The notes under the pieces: generated by a model
What the model was told of the DNA's origin: nothing
Seen by the model: only the letters and a program-made list of their open reading frames with translations
Databases searched by the model: none
NCBI GenBank assembly: GCA_027627225.1
Contig: CM051029.1
Location: 8,533,426-8,597,425, forward strand
Reading direction: 5' to 3'
DNA length: 64,000 nucleotides
Source of the DNA: Congeria kusceri
Lineage: Eukaryota > Mollusca > Bivalvia > Myida > Dreissenidae
Shown: positions 19,196-33,425 of the stretch, in pieces
Position numbering within the stretch: the stretch's first letter is position 1
Layout of the letters: the number at the start of each line of letters is the position of its first letter
Program-made: the position numbers and the translations under genes

Positions 19196-22100
19196 GTTCG
19201 TGGTTCTCTACATACTTATTGAATATGTGGCGTAATGTCAAGACCAGCGATTGTCTTCGGGATTTCTCAATAAAAATGACAAACTGATACTGAACTGATG
19301 TCTCAGCCAACTAACTGATTGTTTCCAAATAACTATGTTTCTTTATGAAACTATGTTAGGGGCTCTATCGGTTTAGACATAATAGTGTTGCATTCTCAGT
19401 CAGTTCATTTTCCGCATAAAGCAACGAAGTGCACAACTGTCATGTACATATGTAAGATATTGTTTAGCAAGCGCTTTTGTTTTAACAAAGTTGTATTGCG
19501 TTACATTTATCAGTAATGACTATTTATTTCCCCACTGTTCCAATGTTTCCCAAGTTTTGTTTGTTATCATACATCAGGATATTCGGTAGTCGGAAACCTA
19601 GTGTTACCCAAGTCATTATCACATTTCCAGAAAAGGATATATGATCAAATATGGTGTATGTTTTTGGCAGCACTTGGGCACTTCATAGCCAATTGTGGTA
19701 TGAACCGGCGAACCAAGATTTAAAGAATGTCAGTCATAAAATCTGAATATTCTAGCAACACAAACTTTAATGAACTAATGAGTATTTCATTTGGTATTAT
19801 TAATCAGATGTAAGTAAAATGTTATGATAACTAGGTACATAATTGACATAACTAAAATATAAAAGAAATACGATAAACGGTTTAGGAAATGTAATCAATG
19901 TTTTAATATATGATAGTGTTTAGTCAAATTTGTTGCAAACTTCTAACGCTTTATTTATTTATAGCAACTTTGAAAACCATCTTTCATATAAATCGTTAAC
20001 CCTAAATAGTATCGTATTTAAGTTATCATTCATTTCATGCCAGCGTTGGAATCCTGCATTTTGCAAAGTCTCTATTAACATACTCTCGTGCTTGAGCAGA
20101 AGCATTGCCAATTACAATCTTTAAGCAGTTCAGCCTTGTAGCATGTTTATGTGTACCTTCGGGTAATACGGGTGCTCTCATGTATCACCTCCAGTGATAT
20201 GACTTAGTGTTTAAGAGACAAAGCGTGTTATATATCATTACTATATGAGCCGCAGGAGATATATCCAATTAAGAAGAAGTACCTTAACTTGTTCAATATT
20301 CATTTGCTTCCGAACTAAGTAACCCGTTATAGGCACATCGTAATCGAATTTAAGACCTCAGCGCCATATTTTATATTTAACAAATAATTGAAGAGATTAT
20401 GATCTTGTTTTAGAATACAAAAATCAAACAAAGATTTAGAACGAGCATTTTGATATCCTCAGCTGTAAACATGCGTAAATATGCTATTATTTTGTTTACC
20501 TCATATCTTAACAAAAAAAACCAATACGTTCCTTTATTTCGGTTTCCACATTGTCGCATATTGCGCTTCACGTTACCCGCTCATAAGACACACGACGTCA
20601 CTCATGATTGTTTAATATTGGACTGATCTGAACCAATATTTTCCTCAGATGTAACACTTAAAACCTCTGAACTCTATTTTGCTAAGTTTGGAATATTTCT
20701 TTGAAATCTGCCCCTTTGTATCGCGTGAAGAAAATAGCTTTTGACATTTATCTCTGAGTAATTGCGTTTTGTTTCGATTGCAACACATTTTGTCTAGCAA
20801 TGAAGTTAAAGTTATACAACACGAAACAGATGAAAGTTAAAGTATCTGCTTTCAAAAACTTAGTTAAAATATCGCCCAAGCAATATTCAATAATTAACTA
20901 ACTTCAAAACGCTTAAAAACAACTGCAAACACCCCACTTTTAGATATAAGTGTTGTCATTACATGTTCTTCAAAGTGTTGTTAAATATTTTATGTATTTT
21001 AATACTTACCAATGTGAAAGAAAACCAATCCAAAGTATGTTTAATATGTTTGATATTTTATATAAAAAAAGGCATGTGAAGAGTAATGGAACGAACACAA
21101 TACAAAATGCGAAGAACAACAAAGTGCACGTATATAAAGAAGCCGGTAAACAGTATAATACATGCACATATATACATTTAAATAAAATGTCTTACATATT
21201 TTACAGTGCATGTGTATCTAGCTATATTTGAGCATGTGTTGTTACATGATGTAAAAACAATCGATTCAAATGAAGCGAACGAACTCATTTTTAACAAGCT
21301 GACTTTTAAACTGTGCATTACTCATTTTTGCTTAATGTTTACAAATGCTAAACACCCTTAGGGAAAAATATATTTTGTTATGAAACGAAGGAACACAATG
21401 TTCAACGTAAAGGTCAAATCAGAGAACAGGTTTACAAATTAAACAGTAAACCATTGTATTATTCGTTAACCAGCCAATTAGATGTCTTACAAGTCTGACG
21501 TTATCTTGATGTACTTTATGCAAATGGTTTTAACATTTATATGGCGTACACCCATCGATCCAATTTGGCAATGTACAATTATCGAAAAATCTCAAAACGA
21601 AAGTTACGTGTCTAAATAAACTAGAAGATGCCGTTTTTTAGCATGGCTTTAAACTACAGTGGAATACAGATCAATAATATGTGTTTGGTATTTAGAATTT
21701 CTCTTACTTGATTAGTGTTTGGATCGTTTTTTTCTGAAATACATGCCGAGCCATAAATCTCATCTACAATCGTCATTACCAATAGTTATCCGATAGTTTA
21801 TTTTTTATTTTTTCATCATTAACCTGTGCCTGTTTTGTCATACACGTATGCAATTTCATTTAATTGAACTGTAGTGTTTAAAAGTTATTGACCGATATTT
21901 CGCGAAGTGAAATATTCCGAAAAGGCATTATGCGCACACTGTAGTCATCAACAGTAAAAATGCGATATTAGTATACTGATATAATGACACAGATTATTCT
22001 ATTAAAACAAGAGCTATCCTAGTTAAATGTACTGAAGATTTAATCCATGATCTGATTTGCTTCTGCTGCTGCTACTATTTGCTGCAATCTGCGTCTAAAA

Positions 22101-22849
22101 GCATAATTAATTTCACATTTGATAACACTACATAATTTCCTGATTGCGTTCGCGATTGCATTTGGCAAATAATAAGTGGTTATTTTAAATGGAAGTGTAT
22201 TGTTTACTTAATAACACAGTCAATGCATTGTTAATGCCAAGTGTATTATATATAGGATCCTATACGAGTTCAGGAATTTCGTTAGTTGCGATAACGAGTG
22301 TCAGATCTTGTTTATCACATGCTTTTTAGAGAGAAAAAAACCCATACAAGTTTACCAAAATATGATGATAAATCATAAGAGGTGTGTACTGACCTGACGT
22401 AATTCGCCTTAATACACCAAAATAACGTCACGCGATTGCTCAGTGTGTGTAGAATATGTAGCCAATCAAAACGCTCGAAATGTTTTCTTACACGTGTGCA
22501 AGATAAAAATATTCGTAATGGCTTTATTGCAGGGAAAACAAGGTATATCATGTGATAAAAGATGTTTAATACAGCACCCGCTACATGTACAGCTTGTGTG
22601 TACAACTTTATCAACCATATGACTTACTAAATTTATGTCTTATAGACCCAATCGGAGAAATAATTTTTTTATTAAGATTACGTGTAACTAGTTTGTTAAA
22701 TACTTTGCTGTGAGCCAAGCCTCAATTCATTAATAATACAATAATCAATAGTTCCCAACGGTGCTTTCATATCCGCACTTTAAATGGAACATTTCGACGT
22801 CACGTATATATAAATTATTCCCAACAGAAGGCACTGTTACGATCGGTTA
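19196..22849. other. Intergenic, no gene recognised
   Basis: A 3.6-kb AT-rich stretch. The open frames near 19930, 20950 and 22315 lack domains and splice context. No TIR pairs or arrays were found. Confidence 0.4.
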
Positions 22850-25639
22850 CTATGAAGCCTCTCGCTACCACATTATCTGTCGTATCGCATGTAACTTTGT
22901 TGCCTGGCAACCATAGACTTCCTGGTTAAACACACACATCCGCAGCTATCAAGTGATATTATGTTGTCTAATGTGCAAAGTAATATTTGTACGAAGATCA
23001 TGTCTCTTGGTGATGCAGTGCAAAATTATACTGGTTTATAATGGTAATCTAACACCTGTTATGACTTCTATTTTACATTATTATACTGTACATCAGACTA
23101 CCATTTTATAAATGCACACTTGATATTTACTTTTTTCGCAATAATATGGCGACATTAACTAAAGGTAGTTGGACGTTTTGCAATAAAAAAGCCCACATGT
23201 TTGTCTGAATATTAAAGACATTGTGAAATTGAATTGAGTACTTAGCAAAATAGCAATTGCAGTATGCGAATCTGTATCTAAACCGAGGTCCAACCGACAA
23301 CAACATGTATCAACTTCTTGGCTCAAAACAGTTTGTTATTATAACGTTCGAAGGTTCTGTAGTAAATAATGATGAATAACCCCTTACACTAAGTAAGAAA
23401 TTTAATGTTGAATGTTCGAAAAACACATTAACCCTATTTTGAGAGCCATTTGCGCGATATCATACTGATTGTACAAAATAGAAGTACTCTTTGAGCTAAA
23501 CGTGTGGGTTTTATTTAATATGGGGTTATTAATTTGCTTTATTTGAATCACTAATTGCATGCTGCAAATAAGACGAATTGTCTCCGTTAGTTAGGTGTTG
23601 ACTATTGTTTGAACGCAAATAATTTATGGATTTGTATCAGAATTCCACTAAATGAAAAAACTTACGTCGACGGTAGAACCAATGTCTTCCAGTGAGACGT
23701 TTGCGTGCCGTATTTCAATATCCCATTATATAATGAATATATATCATCAACTTGAGACGAATATTTTGCATCAATGTATATAACATTGCACATTAAATGA
23801 TGCAAACTTGCCCATACACTTATATTTAATTGTAGTGCATATTATATTGCTCATTAAATGAAACGCTTATTTCTATTACATGCATTCCTAAAATGGTCTC
23901 TTCGAATTAGAGATTTCACAAGTAGTATACGATCAAATGTCAGAAAATAGCTATGGAAAATTTGAGTGGTGGTAACAAGAAATGTGTTTTCTATTTTCAT
24001 TATACAATACTATTTTGTGATAGAATTATTTGCAAAGTATTGCATACGTGTATAGAAAAGAGACGCTTAAAAATATATACGGGCAGAAACACATGTTCAA
24101 GAACTGCGAGTACATAACGTTAATTTACCACACTTCGAACACAAGTTTACCTTTTTATTTCATATCGTTGGTGTGCACGCGAATTATAAGCAGATTACAT
24201 AAACTAATCGTATACAGCTCGCTTAAAAGGAGAGTTTATTTCATAGTTTTTTAACTCGTAAAAGTATACGTTATAGATAATACTATTGAGCAGAAACAAT
24301 AGTCTGGTCTTTTGATTTCGCAGAAACATGGAACACGCAACAACGTTCCATTACATGTAGTTAAGGTATTAGAACACATTACAAGTCGATTTAATGTTTA
24401 AATGGTGCGATTTTGCCGTATCATCTAAACATTTAACAAGCAAAAAATAATTAATAATACAAAATAAAAATACAAATACAACAAAACAAACAGTATGTGC
24501 ATGAATGCCGATAGTTTCTTAGTGTACAGAGCATCTAAATACATATGTGTGATGCGATATTAGTGCAATGGACATTAACGCACCCGTGTATATAGGCCAA
24601 GCCTAATAAGCTGTTTGCGTGGCGTATAGTGTACATGGGTATATATCTGAAAACAAAACACGTGTGTGCAATTAACGTTTTGGTACAGATGCATTTGTAA
24701 ACAACTGTTATACAACACAAAACATCAACGAAATCGAGTACTTACACACAATAAAGTCAATTGTATGTACTTGTTAGTAAATTATTTTCTGAAGGCGTTA
24801 TGGGAAACATGTCACTAACTTTTTTTACTCATTGAAGTCCGCAAATAATGCAGTTTAAAATGATCACATATTAATGTACAATTTTATTGTACCGATTTCT
24901 GTCTTTGTTATTTCTTTTATTATTTATTGTAACTGAATGTAATGTTTACGTACATTGTTATCCCTTTCCTGCAGCAATCTTCACACATTTGGACTGTCGC
25001 CTGATTTCATTTGACACACGGAACTAATTTGCTATTATATCGCATCAGTGCACTTCAACATTATAAGCGATTGAATACTTGTAACACTGGAAAACACATT
25101 TTGCTTTATTTAAAGAAAGCAAATATATTCCCTTAGTCGCAAGTCATAAATCAATCCAAATAAATCGAATACGATTCTGTAAAAACTGCAAGAAATTGAA
25201 CCAAATTAAGATGCTTAACGGGACAAGAAGCTTGATTAAAATATGTATGTGCCGCTGTATTGTTATATAACATATGTATGTGCCGCTGTATTGTTATATA
25301 ACATAATACTGTTTAAGCGAACGTAGCTGAGAACAATTATACATATTTAAACATTTAAATATTGGGTAATATAGAGATATAAATAACGTCTTGATTGTTG
25401 CCCGCATGAAAGCTATATTACACAGTGTGTTCATAAGTTAATTAATGTTACACACTACAATTAAACATTATAAACCTGCATGTGATATTTTACTGCGTTA
25501 TGCAGCATCAATAAATGAGAGTCGACACCAAGCGAACCAAACTGCATTACAGTGACGTCTAATCAAAGTTACTTATTTGCAAAAACATGATCAACTTAAA
25601 ACAATCTATTAAGAATAAATATATATCTTCCAATAAATG
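22850..25639 (+). repeat. Segmental tandem triplication, copy A
   Basis: Landmarks shared in order with copies B and C: GACATTAACTAAAGG; CAACCGACAACAACATGTATCAACTTCTT; TATATTGCTCATTAAATGA (~23850); CAGAAACACATGTTCAAGAACTG (24084); GAAGGCGTTATGGGAAAC; GACTGTCGCCTGATTTCAT; CTGGAAAACACATTTTGC; GCGTTATGCAGCATCAATAAATGAGAGTCGAC. A 31-bp duplication (ATGTATGTGCCGCTGTATTG, 25241-25303) is specific to A. Identity to B is roughly three quarters to four fifths by eye. The coding frames are not conserved among copies. Confidence 0.75.
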
Positions 25640-27507
25640 TATTTTACTGGACTTTTAGTATTCAGCAAAATAAAGACAATAATTAACCACTTAATAATCT
25701 CTGTAATAAAATATCAATTATGCAAAGATGTATTATTACAAAGTTCACCTACGACGACATCGTGTGTCAACTTCTTCGGTCAACGCAGTGCTTATTCCGT
25801 TTGCGTTAGCATAATCTCTAACTCAAAGACAGACAAGGAAAATTATGGTCTGCATGGACTAAACGGAGATTTGTTCTTTCTTATTAGTGCATTGTATATG
25901 AGTTAACAAATACCACATTTACGCCAAATGGGACATTTACTAATATTGCTTAAATTGACAATCATAGCTATAAAGGTAAACGTCATTGTCTGTAAACTGT
26001 TTATCAGTGAATCATAGCGTGTTGTATACCAATAAATTCAAGATATTGACTTGCATCATCAATATGAGACAATTGTGTTGCAAAAGTGCATACTATATTG
26101 CACATGAAATGATGCATAATTGCCCATTAAATATATTATATTCAATAGTAGTGCATATTATATTGCTCATTAAATGATTACATTTTTCCCAAAATAGTGT
26201 TTTGCATCTTAGATTTCATGAATATATTTTGCGATCAAAAGTCAGAAAACAACTATGAAAAAAAGGATTGGTGGGAACAAGAAATGTGTTTTCTATTTAC
26301 AAAATACAATATTTGAAGGGAATTATTGAGATATATTGCAGACATGTATAGAAAAAAAAAGACGCTTACACATAAATACGCGCAGAAACACACGTTCAAG
26401 AACTGTGAGAACGTAATGTTAATTTACAACACTTCGAACACAAGTTCACCATTTATTTCATATCTTCGCTATGCATGCAAATTATAAGGACATTGCATAA
26501 ACAAATGTTATACAGTTTGTTTAAAATGACAGTTTACTTCATTGCTTTTGAATACGGTTAAGTATAAGTTGTAGATAATAATATTGGAAAGAAACAATAG
26601 TCTGCTTTTTTGATTGCGACGAAACATGGAGCACGCAATAACGTTCCATTTCATGCAGTGAAGGTATCAGAAGACATTACAAGTCGATGTCCTGTTTAAA
26701 TGATGCGATTTTCCCAAACAGCAAATCATTTAAATAGCATACATAAATAAAGAAATAAAAAAATAAAATAAAAATAAAACGCACAGTACGTGCATGTATG
26801 TCTCTAACTTAAAGTAAAGTCAAAAATTACAGAAGGAAATGATTTAAATATTTATTAGAAAAGTGTATTTACAATTAATTATATTAAAAATTCTGAATAA
26901 CCGACTCCAGCTGTTCCACTCATTGCAAAAACACATCGACTACAGAAAACATGTGTAATATTACTTTCAGGTTTATTGCAATGTATATGGGTATATTTCT
27001 GAAAACAAAACACATGCACGTAATTGACGTTCCGGCTCAGATGCATTTGTAAACAACTGTTACACAACACAATACATCAATTACATCGAGTACCAATAAA
27101 CAAAAGTCAAGCGTATGCACTTGTAAAAAAATTATTTTCTGAAGACGTTATGGAAACATGTCACAAACCTTTTAGAGTCATTAAGTCCGCAAATAATGAA
27201 GATAATTATGGCGAAATATAAATAAGCATTTTTATTGTACCGATTCATGTCATGTTCTTATTACGTTATTATAACTATTTTAACGTACATTGCTATGCAT
27301 TTCGAAGTGAACATCTTTCTGTTTCTTGTGGCGTTCTTTAATCATTTAATAGACTGTAACGATGGTAAGAACTGATTACCGATATTCAGTATGCAAGTTA
27401 CACATGTATGTAACAATCTAAGATGTTATACACTTTAGTAGTTCGTGAAGAAAATTTGCATTTCCTACAGCGCTGTTCACACACTTGTTCTGTCGCCTGA
27501 TTTCATA

Positions 27508-28928
27508 AAGCCAGAGTCACACTGAGTCGTAGGACTTTCGAGTCGCAGGACTTTAGAGATTTGTGACGTCTTTGACAAAGTCGCGGGACTCCGCAAGACA
27601 AACAAACAACATTAATACGTCCTGCGTTCGTTCTGCGCTGGTCTTGCGTCGACACATGTTGTGTTTAAAAATAACGCAGGTCAATTCAGTCGTAGATTTG
27701 CGTAGATAGTCGTGCGTTAAGAACGTAGGACCACGCCGGTCGACGAAAGCCAACTTACCTGGTCGTAGGTAGTTTTTTTGCTGCTTAAGTACGACAACGC
27801 ACGACAACGTACTACAACCTGCGTCTACTTAAATTGTCTTGTGTGCAGACGTACGACTTTGCGCAGTACAGTCTCCTAACAAATATTCATTTTCATTGGT
27901 TTTGTCGAACAATATAGTTCAGCAACTTTTCCTGATTGCCAAAATGAAGCAATATCCTGTGATGCGATGGCACGTGATATCTGGATCTCGGCTTAACAAT
28001 GCGGCTACAATTCAACATAAGAAGCCAACCAGAGAAGATCATAAAACAAGATGTTGCAATACCATGTCAACATCAATTGCTTTATGCAAAAATATTACAC
28101 CGGAGTTTAAAAGTAATATTGTGTATTCTTATAAAGGCCAATTTCCACAATATGTCGACAGAGTTTACTGAGGTACATAGGACACTGCATTGAAAACTCT
28201 ACATGTTCGTAAACCAAACATCCCCGAGGGAACCTTTACTGGTTATAATTAATGTTCTTTTATTTACTGAATAATAGGTAAAACAATTTATCACTTTGAT
28301 TGTGAAGTACGTACCCTTGGTGGTATGCCAAACAAAGAAGCACTATTGTCTTTTAAGTTGAAAGCTACATATTTAACCAGTATCCATATACGTAGGAAAC
28401 TGAAGAGAGCAATATACGAACAAATGTCTGGTTTGTTTATTGAACTGTACGATGATCAGTTCATAGCGCGGAAGTATAAGGTTTGATAAAATATTAAATT
28501 CCAAGCAAGGTGTTTTCAGATAGAGTAAGAACATTGTTCAGCAACGAAGTATATAACGTTGGTATCATGCATAGTCGTAAGTCAGTCATACATGGTCTAA
28601 AACATTATTGAGTCGACGTACGACAAGAAAGTGCATCGTACGTCGACGAAGGCGCACTGTCTTGCACTGTCGTACAACCAACCATGTTCACGCAGGGCTA
28701 CGTAGGACCTATGTCACGTCGACGTACGACGTCCTACGCCCTACGCAGGTTCACGTAAGGCAATATAGGAATCTTGCCTCCTGTCGGGAGATTTTTGAAC
28801 ACGTTCAAATTTTAGACGTAAGACAACGCAGACCATTCCAGAACTGCGTTTGAACACGCATGACGCGGTCAGGATTTTAAGTCGTCGACCTTTTTATACC
28901 TGTCTTGCCTGCAGTGTGACTGGGGCTT
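27508..28928. mobile_element. TIR element with CpG-rich ends, possibly PIF/Harbinger-like
   Basis: The left end AGCCAGAGTCACACTG and the inverted right end CAGTGTGACTGGGGCT match at 14 of 16 positions. Both are bounded by TAA, consistent with a 3-bp TWA target duplication. Subterminal regions (27530-27850 and 28600-28880) are dense in GTCGTACGAC/TCGACG-type words in both orientations. The insertion is confirmed by comparison with copies A and C, which run through the site without it. TWA duplication fits PIF/Harbinger. No DDE transposase was found, so it looks nonautonomous. Confidence 0.7.
28270..28486 (+). other. Unassigned open stretch inside TIR element
   Basis: An open frame follows AATAATAG at ~28276 and runs to TGA at ~28484. 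It encodes a protein-like string including Gly-Gly-Met-Pro-Asn-Lys-Glu, then AIYEQMSGLFIELYDDQF. It has no ATG at its start and a possible acceptor before it. It could be an exon of a lost partner protein or captured host sequence. I do not recognise it. Confidence 0.3.
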
Positions 28929-29524
28929 AACTAATCTGCTTTATCGCAAATGTGCTCTTCAACATAATGTGCGATTGAATGCATGTAAATCTGGAAAACA
29001 CATTTGCATTATCTAAAGTAAGCAAATTTATTCCCTTAGTTGTATGTCATAAATCAATTCAAACAAAGAATATGATTATGTGATAATTGCAAGAAATTGA
29101 AAATAATACATGTACGCAATACATGTAGTTTGATACAAATATATATTTGCGGCTTGATTGTTCTATAAAATAATAATGTTTTAAGCGAACGTATCTGATT
29201 GAGCGCAATTATACATATTTAAGCTTTAATATTTTGGGTAATATATAAATAAAAACAAACACTTCTGGGTTATTGTATGTTACACATTACAATGAAACAT
29301 TTCTAAACCTGCATGCAATGTTTTACCGTATTATTGTTACACCTGTATTAAATATAACCGACTGCGTTATGCAGCATATGTAAATGAGAGTCGACATCAA
29401 GGGAACCAATCTGCATTATAGAGAGTGTTAATCAGTGCCCCTTCATGTTTCTTATTTGCAAAAAATCATCAACTTAAGACATCCATTTTAAGAACAAATG
29501 TTTAGTCTACCAATAAATGTGTAT

Positions 29525-32170
29525 TGCTCCTTCGTACATTACCGTCAAATTTAGATATGAACAGTATAGATGCTAAAATGATACCCTTAAGCATTTGTCT
29601 TTTGAGCTGTATTAATTTTAACTCCTTTACTAATCAGGCGACCAGGAACTTTCGAATTGTAACTATACATCCACAGCGTACATGTGCTATAATTATGTTA
29701 TCGATCAGACATAGAAATGACATTATCCTAGAACATGTTTGTATGATGCATTGGAAAAATATATTGGTTTATAGATGTGTCTTTGCTAACGCACATCGGA
29801 CCACAATTTTGTCATTTGTCATTGATTTGTGCGCATGCGCAATAACGTGACGACATTTACCAAGAGGGGTTTTGACTTTTAGTATCTAGCAAATTAAAGA
29901 CATTAATTTACCAGTTATGTTTCCCTCTAAAAATAAATAGCAATTATGCAAAGATGTATTATTACAAAGTTGAACCTACGACGAAATCGTGTATCGACTT
30001 CTTTGGTAAACGCATTGCTTATTCCTTTTACGTTCGCATGTTCTCTAAGACAAACACAGAACATTATGGTTTGCATGCACTAAAATTAGATTTGTTGTAC
30101 TTTCTTATGAATGCATTTTATTTGAGAGAACGAATACCACATTTACGCAAATTGAGACATTTACAAATGTTACTTAAGACGAATAATCATAGCTATAAAG
30201 GTGTACCCCATTGCTTGTACACTGTTTATAAGTGAAATAATTGCGTGACGTTCATCCATAAATCCACGATATTGCATCTGCATCATCAACATGAGACGAT
30301 TGCTTTGCAATAGTACATATTATATTGCAAATTAAATGAAGCATAATTGCCTATATATTATAATGGTAGTTCATATTATATTGCTCATTAAATGAAACGC
30401 AAATGCCCATTATCTCTTAAATGGTATCTTCGTATTGGAGATTTCATAAACAAAATACGATCATATGTCAGAAAACCACTATGAAAAATAGGATTGATGC
30501 GTAAAATAAATGTGTGTTCTATTTACGAAAAAAATACTTGAAGGATTTTTTTTATTAATTACTACACATTGAAAAGACACGTTCAGTAAATTAATACTCT
30601 CATATACACATGTTAAGAACTGTAAGTGCATTGTGAGTCGATGTAGTTCTTAAATAGTGCGATTTCTTTCCGATATTGCAAATCTAACTTGAAAAAAAAC
30701 AAAGACATATGAAACAAACGCATAGTAAATGTATATATGATTGTCTAGTTTTAAAAGTAACAACTGTTCATGTACATGTATATAATAAATGCGTAATAAG
30801 TGGATTTGACTGTTTTATAGCACCAGCGTCTTTGAACAACATCAGACAATTTATTTTTAAGACACTTATTAAACTCACACATTTCTCAGGGTTGGTATGC
30901 AGTTTCCAGCACCAATTAAAGCTTTTCTTACGGTACACACACTTTCCATTTAAGAAACCTCATGACAAAGTCTTTGACATTACAAATTGATGAGAAATAC
31001 ATTTAAACCGTCGAATAATCAGTATTTCCGTTTAATATACTCATGTAAAAACAACGCCGAAAAGCACTGCGCATTTATACAATTGGAAACCATTATATTA
31101 TTATATTTCCGCGATTGTTGTAAACTAAAAATGTTTTATTTTAATTGCAAGTAAATAGATTTCATGAATAAATACACTTGTATACAATATTATATTTGTA
31201 ACATTTAATAATAGTGTTGTAGTGCATTTTTGGAATTGTGTGGATATTAAAAGTAAGTATATTAACTTGAAATTCAAAGTACATAGGTATACGTCTGGAA
31301 ACAAAATACGTCAGAGTAATTAACATACCGGTAACGAGATGCATGCGGTAACAACAACACACAAAATGTCAATGACATCAAGCATCATGTACCGATTAAT
31401 ATAAGTATGATTAATATGACTATAATTATGTTCTTTCAATACAATTGTTTTATTTAGGCTTGAATAAGTGAATAACAAATATTATTTTGACTCATTAAAA
31501 ACATAAATTAAAGCAATATATATTAATCATAGTGTACCGACAGTTTTCTTTGTTCCTATTATTTTCCATTGCTAATGTAAATGGTTATGATTTTCATAAA
31601 CATCGTTTATTGTACTGTGGTTTTTGTATCTCTCGTTAGATCTGTTAATACCGATAGTCAGTATGCGAGGCGTCCATTTGTGTAACAACCTAAGATATTA
31701 TGCATTTTTTTCAGTTCAGGAATATCGTTGTCTTTTCCTGCAGCGATCTACACACATTGGCATGGTCGCCTGTTTTCTTTTGACATAGCTTGCATTGTTG
31801 CATCGGTGCTCTTAAACATAATGTGCGATTGAAAACATTTGCATTATTTAACATGACCGCAATAAAACCTAAGTTATGAATAAGTAAAATTAATTTCTCT
31901 ATGATTGCGTGATGCAAGCAAGAAAATGCAACAAATGTAGATGTTCATTTGTCGTTGTATTTTATATCAAATACTACTGTTTCAAGCCATTGTAGTTGTG
32001 GACATTAAAACATATTTAAACATTAGAAACATTGACACAATATTATAAATATATAAATATAATTAACGACTTATTTTTAACAAAACAGCTTGACCGTGCA
32101 CGCGATGTTTTACGGATAATACAATTAGAAAATATCTCCATTTAATGATAAGAATAAAATGTATCTTCAT
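29525..32170 (+). repeat. Segmental tandem triplication, copy C
   Basis: Landmarks: GACATTTACCAAGAGGGG (~29853), AACCTACGACGAAATCGTGT (~29974), TATATTGCTCATTAAATGA (~30377), CCTGCAGCGATCTACACACATTGG (~31735). It carries internal deletions relative to A and B around 30560-30660 and 31900-31960. Its first ~330 bp match copy A but are missing in B. No coding function was found. Confidence 0.7.
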
Positions 32171-32815
32171 ATGCTTTGTGAATGCCACCCCAGCAGTCAC
32201 CAACACTATTTTACCTAGACGTTGATCATCATGTTATTCAAAAGAAGCGTATCGTGTCAGTCTTTTTAAAGTATAGACATGTCATTGTATCGAGGTTAGA
32301 CATTTCTTACAACTCAAACAATTGTATCCTTATCATTAAATACAGATATTTTTTTATTTGTATTACTCCGTATAAAAACAGTGCAGAACGAAATAAAATT
32401 TAAAAATGGCATCAATATTAAAATGATATTTGCTAAATATCAGTAACATACACATGTTTGCATTTAGTAATGATTACAATATCATTTGGTTTCATCATCT
32501 TACAGTGGTCTGATTGGCTGAAATGCATTATATGACAGGCTTTTATTTTTCAAATAATGGTTGCCTCTATTAATATTAATAAGGGACTACTTTTTATTGT
32601 TGTTAACATGCATTGCTGTCACACACAAAAAAACACACACACAAAATAGAAATATAGTTTAACAGATTTATTCACATGTATACATGGCATTGTCAAAAAA
32701 AGGAATGTATAATTAATTAAAGAATTAGTTAAAAAGTTTAAACATGTCAATTGTATGCTGTTTGCTTCCTTCTGCCTATTTGATGAGCATTATGTATGAA
32801 AGAAAAGAAAGAATA
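32171..32815. other. Intergenic, nothing recognised
   Basis: AT-rich, with a short CACACAAAAAAACACACACA tract at ~32620. Confidence 0.4.
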
Positions 32816-33425
32816 CTGGTGAAGTACCTATATCCGGGCAGTACGTAAATCCGGACACCTCAGAAAAAAACGTGTTTGTACGAACAAGACCCATACATTA
32901 TATGGTATCAATTGATGCACACACCTGTATCATCAATGTATGTCAAGTTTCAGGATAATTAATTGAGTAGTAATTTATTAGCGTATTATTGTTGTTTTCT
33001 TCCTTTCAAGTGAAAACACTTGCACGTGGAGGATTGATATCAAAACAGTATATCCGATAAATAAAGCTTTACAGAGAAAAATTTGAATGTAAACACCAGA
33101 ACAAGGCAAACAAATAAGAATAGCACGATTACTGACCAACAAGTTGTAGTTAAAGTTTATTTTTATTCTTTTTGTTTTTAATAAAACATTTTGTTTAAGT
33201 GTCTGGATTGTGGTACTCTCTAGCTGTATTTCAAGACGTGTTACAGACATTTTTCCCAACCTATCATTCAGTGACTTTTAGATAGCATATTGCACTATGA
33301 TTAAGGCCAAAGCTTAAGATTAAACCTAACTTATTATGTTTAACTTTATATTTGCGCTTGGTACAATTATCGAGAGAAATTGTCCAAAAGCCAGCAAAAG
33401 TGTCCGGACTTAGGTACTTCACCTG
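32816..33425. mobile_element. TA-flanked MITE (Tc1/mariner-like)
   Basis: The left end CTGGTGAAGTACCTATATCC and the inverted right end (read outward CAGGTGAAGTACCTAAGTCC) match at 21 of 25 positions. Each is bordered by TA outside. The element is 610 bp with no transposase; the 93-residue minus-strand frame inside has no DDE/DDD motif. TA duplication and terminal sequence suggest a Tc1/mariner-type nonautonomous element. Confidence 0.75.

Larger units (their letters stand above)
25640..29524 (+). repeat. Segmental tandem triplication, copy B
   Basis: Same landmarks as copy A: TATATTGCTCATTAAATGA at ~26158, CAGAAACACACGTTCAAGAACTG at ~26383, GAAGACGTTATGGAAAC at ~27140, TATGCAGCATATGTAAATGAGAGTCGAC at ~29370. 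It carries a 1.4-kb TIR element (27508-28928) missing from A and C, and lacks the ~330 bp found at the start of A and C. Confidence 0.75.

Noticed and set aside
25637..30235. Related peptides in copies B and C (Pro-Thr-Thr-x-Ser-Cys-x2-Phe-Phe) as a duplicated gene
   Set aside because: Most codon differences between B and C fall at first and second positions, a 1-bp indel shifts the frame upstream, and copy A has a stop soon after the motif.
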